From: CAMPJU01 sp046566095
GTDB taxonomy: Bacteria > Pseudomonadota > Gammaproteobacteria > Xanthomonadales > Xanthomonadaceae
Direction of reading: 5' to 3'
DNA: 9,961 nt
Assembly (NCBI GenBank): GCA_046566095.1
Contig: JBKHXI010000133.1
Coordinates: 1 to 9,961 of the forward strand
In this document: positions 1 through 7,326 of the stretch, piece after piece
Layout of the letters: the number at the start of each line of letters is the position of its first letter
Position numbering within the stretch: position 1 is the stretch's first letter
The notes under the pieces: generated by a model
The model's database searches: none
Told to the model about the DNA's origin: nothing
The model's input: only the letters and a program-made list of their open reading frames with translations
Translations under genes and position numbers: made by a program

Positions 1-479
1 TCCTCGATCTCGGCCAGCGCGTCCTCGTCCTCCTGGTCGCCCTCTTCCTGCGGCGGCGCGGCGGCGAACCTGGCCAGGTCCGCCAGCGCCTCGCGGCTTT
101 CGGCGGACAGCCGCCGCTCGCCGCCCGCGGCCATGCCGAAACCGCCGAGGAAGCCGCGGCACCAGTCGAACAGCGCGCCGCTGCGCTCGGCCAGGCTCGC
201 ACCGGATTCCGGCAGCAGCAGTTCGAAGCCGAAGTCGCGATCCTCCAGCTGCGCGGCGCTGGCACTGCGCAGACGATCCAGCGCCGAGTCCGCGGCCGGG
301 CGCGGCAGCGCGTCGTCGACCATCAGCCTGGCCAGCCACGGGCCGTCCTGGGCCCCGCCGCCGGCGAGCCAGCCGCACAGGGCGCCGTGCAGTTCGGCCG
401 GAGTGGCGGCCACTCGCGCGGCCTGGAGTTCGGCGGCCACGGCTTCGGCGGCGGGCAGTTCGGTCACGGGTGGGTCCAT
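1..479 (-). CDS. ygfB: YgfB/YecA (UPF0149) family protein, C-terminus off the window
   Basis: Reading the minus strand from the ATG at 479-477 gives 159 codons with no stop before the window edge. The product begins MDPPVTELPAAEAVAAELQ. Two family hallmarks are visible: ELHGALCGWLAGGG at residues 29-42 and LFDWCRGFLGGFGM at about 103-116. An acidic stretch follows (EEGDQEDEDALAEIE, from about 145), as is usual near the C-terminus. Family members are about 180-195 residues long, so roughly 30 are missing. YgfB is a soluble helical protein of poorly defined role; in Pseudomonas aeruginosa it is reported to influence beta-lactam resistance. The gene diverges from the sensor gene to its right; in related genomes ygfB usually faces the zapA operon directly. 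No clear Shine-Dalgarno precedes the ATG. A TAGACT box lies upstream on the minus strand (504-499) without a recognisable -35. Family identity is secure; the role is not. Confidence 0.88.
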   Translation of the reverse strand, partial: MDPPVTELPAAEAVAAELQAARVAATPAELHGALCGWLAGGGAQDGPWLARLMVDDALPRPAADSALDRLRSASAAQLEDRDFGFELLLPESGASLAERSGALFDWCRGFLGGFGMAAGGERRLSAESREALADLARFAAAPPQEEGDQEDEDALAEIE

Positions 480-539
480 CGGATGCCGGCTGTGGCGCAG
501 TCTAGCAATGCGCGCAAGCCGGTCCGGCAGCGGCGCCGC

Positions 540-569
540 TTGTTGCCTGCGCATGCGCACGCCTACACT
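540..569 (+). promoter_or_regulatory. Possible sigma-70 promoter for the c-di-GMP sensor gene
   Basis: TTGTTG at 540-545 and TACACT at 564-569 are separated by 18 bp in the gap between two divergent genes. Transcription would start near 576. This overlaps the ATG at 553, so if the promoter is real, translation must begin downstream, at GTG 598 or GTG 604. The boxes match the consensus at only 7 of 12 positions, so this is tentative. Confidence 0.35.
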
Positions 570-3500
570 GGGGTTCACACCGTCTACACAAGACACGGTG
601 CCCGTGGGCCCTCCCGAATCCGACCGGAGCCAGTTCCGCCGCCCGCGCGCCGCCGCTGCGGCCCGGTGGCCGGGCCTGCTGGTGCTGCTGGCGGCGCTGC
701 TGGGCGCTGCGCCCACCACCGGCGCCACCGTCCGCGACTTCTATTTCCAGCGCCTGGGCAGCGAGCACGGGCTGGTGCAGCAGACCGTCACCGCCCTGGT
801 CCAGGATCCGCAGGGCTTCGTCTGGGTCGGCACCCAGGGCGGCCTGCACCGCTACGACGGCCAGCGCTTCGTCGCCTGGCGCCACGACCCGCGCGATCCG
901 GACGGCATGCCCGACAGCTTCGTGACCGCGCTGGCGGTGGACGGCGACGCGCTGTGGATCGGCACCTATTCCCAGTACGTGGTGCGCCTGGACCTGGTCG
1001 ACGGCGGCTTCCGTCGCTACCGTCCGGACGGCCCCGATGCGGCCGCGACCGGCGCCGATGCCGGGCGCCAGCAGGTCCGGGCGCTGCTGCCGCAGCACGG
1101 CCGGTTGTGGGTGTCCACCGCTGCGGGCCTGGAACGGCTGGATCCGGAAACCGGCGGCCGCGACATCGTCCTGCGCCTGGACCCGGCCGCGGCGGCGTCG
1201 CCGTGGCATGCGCTGGCGATCGACGGCGAGGATGCGCTGTGGTACGGCAGCGGCGCCGGGCTGTACCGGATCGGGCCGCGCGGCGGGATCGCGCGGGTCG
1301 GCCCGGCCGAGCCGGTACGCAGCCTCGCCCGGGACCGCCAGGGCCGGCTCTGGGTCGGACGCGACGACGGCCTGCACCGGCTCTCGGACAACGGCCGCGC
1401 ACTGGTGCGCGCCTGGCCGGGCGAGGGCGGCGGCGCGCCGGTGCAGGCGGTCGCCGAGGCCGGCGACGGCCATCTCTGGCTCTCGGTTCCCGGCCAGGGG
1501 CTGCTGCGCCTGGAGCCGGCCACCGGTGCGGTCGCGGCCCGGGTGCGCGAGAACGGTGCGGTGCCCGGAAGCCTGCACGAGGACTCGGTCTCCACGCTGA
1601 TGCTCGACCGCGGCGGCATGCTCTGGGCGGGCGGCAGCTACCGCGGGATCGCCATCGCCGACCCGCGCGGGGCGCGCTTCGCCTACCTGGCCGACCTCGA
1701 GCGCGGCGGCGCGGTGGAAAGCAGCGTCCGCGCCCTGGCCCAGGACGACCAGGGCCAGCTCTGGGTCGCAACCGACCTCGGCCGGCTGCAGCGGCTGTCC
1801 CTGCCCGGCCACCGCTTCGAGGACTTCAGCGCGCTGCTGCCTGAACCCGTGGCCGGCCCCGGGGCGCTGCGCATGCGGGTGATGGGTTTCGCGCGCGCCG
1901 CGCCCGACCGCCTGTGGATGGCGACCACGCGCGGCCTGATGCTGCTGGACACCCGTGCGCGCCGGGTCGTCCCCGTCGCGCTGGAGGGGCTGCCGGTTCC
2001 GGCGCTGCGCAGCATCGCCCGCGATGCCGCCGGCGACCTGTGGCTGGGCAGCACCCGCCACGGCCTGCTCCATTACCGGCCGCGCAGCGGCCAGTGGCGG
2101 CGCGCGGACGGCGGGACCGGCCCGGCCGCGGGCGGCGACCGCGACGCGGTGCACGCGGTCCACGTCGACCGCCGCGGCCGCGTCTGGTTCGGCACCGGCG
2201 ACGGCCTGGGCCTGCTCGAGCCCGGCAGCGGGCGCGCGCGCCGCTTCCGCCACGGCATCGACGATCCGCGCAGCCTGGCGGGCAACCTGGTGCGCGCGAT
2301 CCACGAGGACGCCGCCGGCACGCTCTGGATCGGCAGCCACGCCGGCCTGAGCCGGGTCCGCGAGCACCCGGACCGCCGCATCGACTTCGACCATCCGCTG
2401 GCCGCGGCGCTGCCGGCACAGGTGCCGCCGACGGTGTTCTCGATCGCCGAGTCGCCGGCCGGCATCCTGTGGCTGGGCAGCAATGCCGGGATCCTGCGCT
2501 ACGAGGTCGCCAGCGGCCGCGCCCGTGGCTACGCGCTGGCCGACGGACTGCAGGACATCGAGTTCAACGGCGGTGCGGTGGCGCGGCTGGCCGACGGGCG
2601 GCTGGCCTTCGGCGGCGTGCGCGGCCTGAACCTGTTCCATCCCGACCGCATCGCCGACTCGGACTACATGCCCCCGGTGCGGCTGCTGTCGGCGCGGATC
2701 GGCGCCGCCGACCAGGAGGGCCGGGTGCCCTGGCAGCCGGGCGAACTGCAGGTGCCGGGCGACGCCGCCCTGCTGCGGCTGCGGGTGGGCGCGCTGGACT
2801 ATTCGCCCTCCGCCAACCTGCGCTACCGCTACCGCATGCAGGGCTTCGACCGCGACTGGGTCGACAACGGCGCCAGCGGCGAGATCTCCTACACCCGGCT
2901 GCCGCCCGGCGACTACCTGCTGCAGGTGCAGGCCGGCAACAGCGACGGGCGCTGGAACCCGGCGCTGCTGGAGGTGCCGGTGCGGGTCCAGCTGCCGGCC
3001 TGGCGGACGCCGTGGGCGATCGCCGGATACGTGCTCGCCGGCCTGCTGCTGCTGGGCAGCCTGGGCTGGCTCTGGTACAGCCGCCGCGAGCGCGAACGCG
3101 GCTATTTCCGCCAGATCCGCGAGCGCGAGGAGCGGCTCAAGCTGGCCTTGTGGGCCTCGGGCGAGCAGTTCTGGGACTACGACCTGCGCCGCGGCGAGCT
3201 GCACTGGCTGCGCGCCGAGGACAGCGGCCAGGCGCCGGACATCGGCGTGCAGACCTCGGTCGAGGAGGACCACCGGATCCACGAAGAGGACCTGCCGCAG
3301 GTCCGCGAGCGGCTGCGCCAGCACCTGGACGGCCGCAAGCCGGTGTTCCTGTCCGAGCACCGGGTGCGCAGCGAGGACGGCGCCTGGACCTGGGTGCGCA
3401 CCCGCGGCCGCGTGGTCGAGCGCGACCCGGAGGGCCGACCCGTGCGCGTGGCCGGCACCGCCCGCGACATCACCATCAGCCGCCGCGCCGAGCGCGAGCG

Positions 3501-5190
3501 CCGGATCGCCAGCGAGGTGCTGCGCAGCATGACCGAGGCGGTGGCGGTGTTCGACCGCGACTTCCGCTTCGTCGGCGTCAACCCGGCGTTCGCGCACATG
3601 ACCGGCTACGGCGAGGCCGAGGTGGTCGGCCGCCCGACCAGCCTGCTCGACAGCAACCAGCACGACCCGGAGTTCTACGCGCAGATGCGCGCCGACCTGG
3701 AACGCAACGGGCGCTGGTCCGGCGAGATGTGGCAGCAACGCAAGGACGGCGACGAGTTCCTGTGCTGGATCCAGGGCGGGGTGGTGCACGACGCCAGCGG
3801 CCAGCGCAGCCACTACGTGGCGGTGCTCTCGGACATCACCGACCAGAAACGCGCCGAGCAGGAGCTGCGCTACCTGGCCAACTACGACACCCTCACCAGC
3901 CTGCCCAACCGCGCCCTGCTGTCCGAGCGGCTTTCGCGCGCGATCGTGCGCGCGCGGCGGCAGGGCAGCCGGATCGCGGTGCTGTTCCTGGACCTGGACC
4001 GCTTCAAGGACATCAACGATTCGCTCGGCCACGCCGCCGGCGACCGGATCCTGCGCGCGGCCGCCCGCCGGCTGCAGGACACGGTGGGCGCGCAGCACAC
4101 AGTCGCGCGCCTGGGCGGGGACGAGTTCACCGTGGTGCTGGAGGACCTCGACGCGCCGGAGGACGCCGAGAAGGTCGCGCGCGAGGTCATTACCGCGTTC
4201 GAGGCGCCGCTTGAGATCGACGAGGCCCACGACGTCTCGATCTCGCCCTCGATCAGCATCAGCCTGTACCCGGACAACGCCCAGGTGCCGACCGACCTGC
4301 TCAAGCACGCCGACACCGCCATGTACCAGGCCAAGGCCGCCGGCCGCCGCACCTACATGCGCTACACCGAGTCGATGGACGTGCGCATCCGCCACCGGGC
4401 GACGGTGTCCAGCGCGCTGCGCAAGGTGCTCGACCGCGACGAGCTGCGCCTGGCGTTCCAGCCGAAGCTGTCGCTGTCGCAGGCGCGGATCACCGGCGTG
4501 GAGGCGCTGCTGCGCTGGAACAGCCCCGAACACGGCGAGATCGCGCCGGCGCAGTTCATCCCCCTGGCCGAGGAGAGCGGGCTGATCCTGGAGATCGGCG
4601 AGTGGGCGCTGCGCGAGGCCTGCTTCACCCTCAAGCGCTGGCGCCAGCACGGCCTGGACCGCCTGTCGATGGCGGTGAACGTGTCCTCGCTGCAGCTGCT
4701 GCGCGGCGACCTGCCCGCGGTGGTGGCGCGGATCCTGGAGGAGACCGGGGTGCCCGCCGGCTGCCTGGAGCTCGAGCTCACCGAAAGCGTGATCATGGCC
4801 AACGCCGAGCACACCATGGCCACGCTGCAGGCGTTCCGGGCGCTGGGCGTGTCGCTGGCGATCGACGACTTCGGCACCGGCTACTCGTCGCTGGCCTACC
4901 TCAAGAGGCTGCCGATCAACACCCTGAAGATCGACAAGGAGTTCATCGGCGACCTGACCCGCGACCCGGACGACGAGGCGATCACCAGCACGGTCATCAC
5001 CATGGCCCGCTCGCTGGAACTGACGGTGGTCGCCGAGGGCGTGGAGACCGAGGCGCAGATGCAGTTCCTGCGCGAGCACGGCTGCGACGAGATCCAGGGC
5101 TATTGGCTGTCGCCGCCGCTCGACCCGCACCGCTGCCTGGCCCTGATCCGGACCTGGACGCCGGACCTGACCTCGACCCCGGTCGTCTGA
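553..5190 (+). CDS. Membrane c-di-GMP sensor: double beta-propeller, Y_Y_Y, 2 PAS, GGDEF, EAL
   Basis: This 1,545-residue protein (numbered from ATG 553) would make and/or break down cyclic di-GMP in response to a periplasmic ligand. Order: hydrophobic signal segment (39-60); 14 propeller repeats of the LWxG type (tryptophans at 91, 135, 186, 230, 267, 309, 358, 404, 455, 497, 545, 592 and 640; the 14th reads LAFGG at 684); Y_Y_Y domain with LRYRYRMQGFDRDW (from 756); membrane span 821-843 followed by RRERER; two PAS domains (about 862-978 and 986-1104); GGDEF; EAL. RLGGDEF is intact (GGDEF at 1188-1192), but the I-site position reads GAQH instead of RxxD. EAL residues are all present: EALLRW 1317, N1376, E1408/E1411, DDFGTG 1438, K1459, E1495, Q1515. 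Phosphodiesterase activity is therefore likely and cyclase activity possible. The periplasmic part resembles that of hybrid two-component sensors such as Bacteroides BT4663. The start is uncertain: GTG 598 or 604 are alternatives, and longer versions would run antisense through ygfB. The ligand is unknown. Confidence 0.9.
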   Translation: MRTPTLGFTPSTQDTVPVGPPESDRSQFRRPRAAAAARWPGLLVLLAALLGAAPTTGATVRDFYFQRLGSEHGLVQQTVTALVQDPQGFVWVGTQGGLHRYDGQRFVAWRHDPRDPDGMPDSFVTALAVDGDALWIGTYSQYVVRLDLVDGGFRRYRPDGPDAAATGADAGRQQVRALLPQHGRLWVSTAAGLERLDPETGGRDIVLRLDPAAAASPWHALAIDGEDALWYGSGAGLYRIGPRGGIARVGPAEPVRSLARDRQGRLWVGRDDGLHRLSDNGRALVRAWPGEGGGAPVQAVAEAGDGHLWLSVPGQGLLRLEPATGAVAARVRENGAVPGSLHEDSVSTLMLDRGGMLWAGGSYRGIAIADPRGARFAYLADLERGGAVESSVRALAQDDQGQLWVATDLGRLQRLSLPGHRFEDFSALLPEPVAGPGALRMRVMGFARAAPDRLWMATTRGLMLLDTRARRVVPVALEGLPVPALRSIARDAAGDLWLGSTRHGLLHYRPRSGQWRRADGGTGPAAGGDRDAVHAVHVDRRGRVWFGTGDGLGLLEPGSGRARRFRHGIDDPRSLAGNLVRAIHEDAAGTLWIGSHAGLSRVREHPDRRIDFDHPLAAALPAQVPPTVFSIAESPAGILWLGSNAGILRYEVASGRARGYALADGLQDIEFNGGAVARLADGRLAFGGVRGLNLFHPDRIADSDYMPPVRLLSARIGAADQEGRVPWQPGELQVPGDAALLRLRVGALDYSPSANLRYRYRMQGFDRDWVDNGASGEISYTRLPPGDYLLQVQAGNSDGRWNPALLEVPVRVQLPAWRTPWAIAGYVLAGLLLLGSLGWLWYSRRERERGYFRQIREREERLKLALWASGEQFWDYDLRRGELHWLRAEDSGQAPDIGVQTSVEEDHRIHEEDLPQVRERLRQHLDGRKPVFLSEHRVRSEDGAWTWVRTRGRVVERDPEGRPVRVAGTARDITISRRAERERRIASEVLRSMTEAVAVFDRDFRFVGVNPAFAHMTGYGEAEVVGRPTSLLDSNQHDPEFYAQMRADLERNGRWSGEMWQQRKDGDEFLCWIQGGVVHDASGQRSHYVAVLSDITDQKRAEQELRYLANYDTLTSLPNRALLSERLSRAIVRARRQGSRIAVLFLDLDRFKDINDSLGHAAGDRILRAAARRLQDTVGAQHTVARLGGDEFTVVLEDLDAPEDAEKVAREVITAFEAPLEIDEAHDVSISPSISISLYPDNAQVPTDLLKHADTAMYQAKAAGRRTYMRYTESMDVRIRHRATVSSALRKVLDRDELRLAFQPKLSLSQARITGVEALLRWNSPEHGEIAPAQFIPLAEESGLILEIGEWALREACFTLKRWRQHGLDRLSMAVNVSSLQLLRGDLPAVVARILEETGVPAGCLELELTESVIMANAEHTMATLQAFRALGVSLAIDDFGTGYSSLAYLKRLPINTLKIDKEFIGDLTRDPDDEAITSTVITMARSLELTVVAEGVETEAQMQFLREHGCDEIQGYWLSPPLDPHRCLALIRTWTPDLTSTPVV

Positions 5191-5200
5191 GCGCGGCGCC

Positions 5201-5229
5201 TTGACCGCCCCCCGGCCGCTGCCTATCGT
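5201..5229 (+). promoter_or_regulatory. Sigma-70 promoter for the TIGR02449-zapA operon (leaderless)
   Basis: TTGACC (5201-5206) and TATCGT (5224-5229) are separated by exactly 17 bp. The -35 matches the consensus at five of six positions. The expected transcription start, 6-8 bases past the -10, falls at about 5235-5237, on the ATG of the next gene (5236). The mRNA would then have essentially no 5' leader. In agreement, no Shine-Dalgarno precedes that ATG (the bases are GTGCCGGC). Confidence 0.6.
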
Positions 5230-5235
5230 GCCGGC

Positions 5236-5466
5236 ATGGACCGGCCCGACCCCGAAGACGCGATCGCCCGGCTGCAGGCGCTGACCGCGCGGCTGGACGA
5301 GCTGGTCGCGCATGCGCGCCGCCTGGCCGACGAGAACCGCAGCCTGCGCCAGCAGCAGGAGCAGTTGTCCGGCGAGCGCGCGCAGCTGCTGGCCAAGAAC
5401 GAGCAGGTCCGGGCCCGGGTCGAGGCGATGATCGCGCGCCTCAAGTCGTTGGAGCAGCACACGTGA
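5236..5466 (+). CDS. TIGR02449-family small coiled-coil protein, ZapB/DUF904-like
   Basis: This 76-residue protein begins MDRPDPEDAIARLQALTARL and ends ARLKSLEQHT. Almost all of it (about 7-72) is predicted to be a single coiled coil, with leucines and alanines in heptad spacing among many Glu, Arg and Gln. It has no cysteine, signal peptide or membrane segment. Size, composition and position directly before zapA fit TIGR02449, a gammaproteobacterial family found next to zapA. ZapB is a coiled-coil partner of ZapA at the Z-ring, so a role with ZapA in division is a reasonable inference from context, but orthology to ZapB is not shown. The stop overlaps the zapA start (GTGA, 4 bases), implying translational coupling. 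The start is supported by the promoter placing transcription initiation at the same base. Confidence 0.85.
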   Translation: MDRPDPEDAIARLQALTARLDELVAHARRLADENRSLRQQQEQLSGERAQLLAKNEQVRARVEAMIARLKSLEQHT

Positions 5467-5762
5467 GCGCGACCGAGCCGGTCGTGGTGCGGATCCTCGA
5501 CCGCGAATACACGGTGGGCTGCGCGCCCGGAGAGAAGGACGGCCTGATGGCCGCGGCCCGGCTGCTCGACGCGAGGATGCGCGAGGTCCGCGGCGGCAAC
5601 CGGGTGGCGGCGCTGGACCGGGTGGCGGTGCTGGCCGCGCTCAACCTCGCGCACGAACTGCAGCAGCTGCGCGAGGAGGGCGAACGCCGCGACCGCAACC
5701 TCGCCGCCGCGGTCGACGACCTGCAGCGCAAGGTCGACGGCCTGCTCGACGCGCCCCGCTAG
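5463..5762 (+). CDS. zapA: Cell division protein ZapA
   Basis: This 99-residue protein starts at a GTG that overlaps the upstream stop by four bases. ZapA binds and cross-links FtsZ protofilaments at midcell, acting as a dimer/tetramer in the cytoplasm. The N-terminal globular domain shows the family pattern: VVVRILDREYTVGC at residues 7-20, GEKDGLMAAARLLDARMREVR at 23-43, then NRVAALDRVAVLAALNLAHEL at 46-66. The rest (about 67-97) is a charged coiled-coil helix (EEGERRDRNLAAAVDDLQRKVDGLL), which in ZapA drives dimerisation. Length is normal for the family. No separate promoter is visible, so it should depend on the promoter at 5201-5229 and on coupling to the upstream gene. It is followed by the 6S RNA gene, as in many gammaproteobacteria. 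Confidence 0.95.
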   Translation: MSATEPVVVRILDREYTVGCAPGEKDGLMAAARLLDARMREVRGGNRVAALDRVAVLAALNLAHELQQLREEGERRDRNLAAAVDDLQRKVDGLLDAPR

Positions 5763-5816
5763 GGCCCCCCGCGCGTGGCTGCCGATGGACGGGCGCTGCG
5801 TTCATTTCCCGCGCGC

Positions 5817-5822
5817 TATACT
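5817..5822 (+). promoter_or_regulatory. -10 box of the 6S RNA promoter
   Basis: TATACT lies 6 bases before the inferred 5' end of 6S RNA at about 5829 and is a near-consensus -10 in very GC-rich DNA. No good -35 is seen at 16-18 bp spacing; the 17-bp position reads CGCTGC. Either the promoter depends mainly on its -10, or an unrecognised activator site is used. Confidence 0.55.
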
Positions 5823-5828
5823 TCGTCC

Positions 5829-6014
5829 GCGTCCTCTGCCGTGCCCGACGGCGTGCGCAAACATTCGCCTTGTCCCTTAATGACGACCACGGGGATGCAG
5901 CGGGTGCCGAGCGTGCAGGTCCGCCTTGCAGCGGGAAGCCCGAAGGCATCCAGGCATGCCCACTTGAACCCCGGGTTCAAGGTCGTTTCGCACGCATCGT
6001 CATGGCGGAGGACC
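5829..6014 (+). ncRNA. ssrS: 6S RNA
   Basis: 6S RNA mimics an open promoter and sequesters sigma-70 RNA polymerase in stationary phase. The ends pair: 5831-5843 with 6001-6013 forms 13 consecutive base pairs, including two G-U. A second helix is GCGTGCG (5851-5857) with CGCACGC (5989-5995). Between them lies a large, mostly unpaired interior matching the 6S central bubble. On the 3' side of the bubble is the short hairpin CTTGAACC-CCG-GGTTCAAG (5963-5981), which closely resembles the CCTTGAAC...GTTCAAGG element of Escherichia coli 6S RNA. The length of about 186 nt matches E. coli (184 nt), and the position between zapA and ygfA is the conserved one. The 5' end is inferred from the TATACT box and the 3' end from the closing stem; each may be off by a few bases. 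Confidence 0.93.
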
Positions 6015-6022
6015 CACCACCA

Positions 6023-6052
6023 CGCCCGCACCGGCAACGGTGCGGGCGTTTC
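6023..6052 (+). terminator. Rho-independent-type terminator after 6S RNA
   Basis: CGCCCGCACCG (6023-6033) pairs perfectly with CGGTGCGGGCG (6038-6048), an 11-bp stem closed by a GCAA (GNRA-type) tetraloop and followed by TTTCC. The T-run is short but the stem is very stable. It begins about 9 bases after the closing stem of 6S RNA and should end most 6S transcription before ygfA. It could also trim or stabilise a processed 6S precursor. Confidence 0.7.
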
Positions 6053-6112
6053 CATGCGCATGGACCTGCCAAGCTCCACGTCCCTGCGCCCGCCGCGCCG
6101 GGCCCGGCCGCG

Positions 6113-6732
6113 ATGAGCGACGCGCGCGCGCGCCTGCGGCGCGAACTGCGGGCGCGCCGGCGCGCGCTGCCGGCGGCCGCGCGCATCGCCGCCGCCGAGG
6201 CCGTCGCCGGGCACCTGCTGGCTCTGCCGTTCGCGCCGGTCCGCGGCTACGTCGCCGGCTACTGGGCGATGGACGGCGAACTGGCCCTGCACGCCTGGCA
6301 GCTGCGCCTGCCGCCCGGCCTGTCGTACTGCCTGCCGGTGCTGCACGACGACGGCCGCCTGCGCTTCGCGCCGTGGCGGCCGGGGGATCGGCTGGTCGCC
6401 AACCGCTTCGGCATTCCCGAGCCCGACCTGGCGCCCGCCTCGCTGCTGCCGGCCGAGGCGATGGCGCTCGTCGTCGCGCCGCTGGTCGGCTTCGATGCCC
6501 ACGGCCGGCGGCTGGGCATGGGCGGCGGCTGGTACGATCGCAGCTTCGCGTTCCGCGGCACGGGTCCGGCGCCGCCCTGGCTGGTCGGCGCCGCCTTCGC
6601 GGCGCAGCAGGTCGACGCCGTCGAACCCCGGCCCTGGGACGTCCCGCTCGATGCGGTGTGCACCGAACGCGGCGCGCAGCTGTTCGCGCCGCCCGGCACC
6701 GACCCCACGGACAACGAGGACCCGACCGCGGC

Positions 6733-6736
<4 letters not shown>
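6113..6736 (+). CDS. ygfA: 5-formyltetrahydrofolate cyclo-ligase (5,10-methenyl-THF synthetase)
   Basis: This 207-residue cytoplasmic enzyme converts 5-formyl-THF and ATP to 5,10-methenyl-THF, returning the stored folate form to one-carbon metabolism. The N-terminus RARLRRELRARRRALP (5-20) matches the basic start helix of the family. WAMDGELAL (51-59) carries the glutamate associated with folate binding. LPVLHDDGRLRFAPW (74-88) follows, then the nucleotide/phosphate-binding signature APLVGFDAHGRRLGMGGGWYDR (122-143). The end reads PWDVPLDAVCTERG (174-187); many family members have HDVPLD here, so tryptophan replaces histidine. ATG 6113 was chosen because upstream in-frame codons run back into the 6S terminator and 6S RNA. 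No Shine-Dalgarno is evident. Its stop overlaps the next start (ATGA). The 6S-ygfA linkage is conserved, although the hairpin at 6023-6048 suggests ygfA gets only read-through or has its own weak promoter. Confidence 0.93.
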
Positions 6737-7200
<464 letters not shown>

Positions 7201-7236
7201 GGCCGCCCGGCGCCCGGCGCCCGACACCGGGAACAT

Positions 7237-7269
7237 GGGATCCGCCATCCCGGCCCGAAGGCCGGGGAT
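7237..7269. other. Overlapping hairpins between the EVE gene and rpiA
   Basis: CCCGGCC (7249-7255) pairs with GGCCGGG (7260-7266) around a CGAA loop, flanked by AT/AT. An alternative hairpin, GGGAT (7237-7241) with ATCCC (7247-7251), shares the same central bases, so only one can form at a time. No T-run follows. It may be a weak or rho-assisted terminator for the ygfA operon, or a degenerate extragenic palindrome. Confidence 0.4.
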
Positions 7270-7281
7270 CTGCCGCGGCTC

Positions 7282-7290
7282 TGGCAGAAT
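7282..7290 (+). promoter_or_regulatory. Possible extended -10 promoter for rpiA
   Basis: TGG directly followed by CAGAAT (7285-7290) has the form of an extended -10 element, 36 bases before the rpiA ATG. No recognisable -35 is present. It lies just downstream of the hairpins at 7237-7269, as expected for a new transcription unit. Confidence 0.3.
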
Positions 7291-7326
7291 GGGCGCAAGC
7301 GCCACCCTTCCCTCCGGTACCATGCC

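Noticed and set aside
133..552. Extension of the sensor gene upstream to ATG 133
   Set aside because: This stretch is antisense to ygfB, which has family motifs on the minus strand; the extra 140 residues are low-complexity Ser/Ala/Arg sequence.
502..5460. A 1,652-codon open frame on the minus strand opposite the sensor gene
   Set aside because: It mirrors the codon-position GC bias of the plus-strand gene. Its translation is rich in Ala, Arg, Gln, His and Val with no recognisable domain, while the plus strand encodes clear conserved domains throughout.
5870..6112. Extension of ygfA upstream to ATG 5870
   Set aside because: The frame would run through the 6S RNA and its terminator. The family N-terminus begins at 6113.
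7207..7226. Short direct repeat of CCCGGCG units after the EVE gene
   Set aside because: Only about two and a half copies of a 7-base GC unit; expected by chance in this composition, and no function is suggested.
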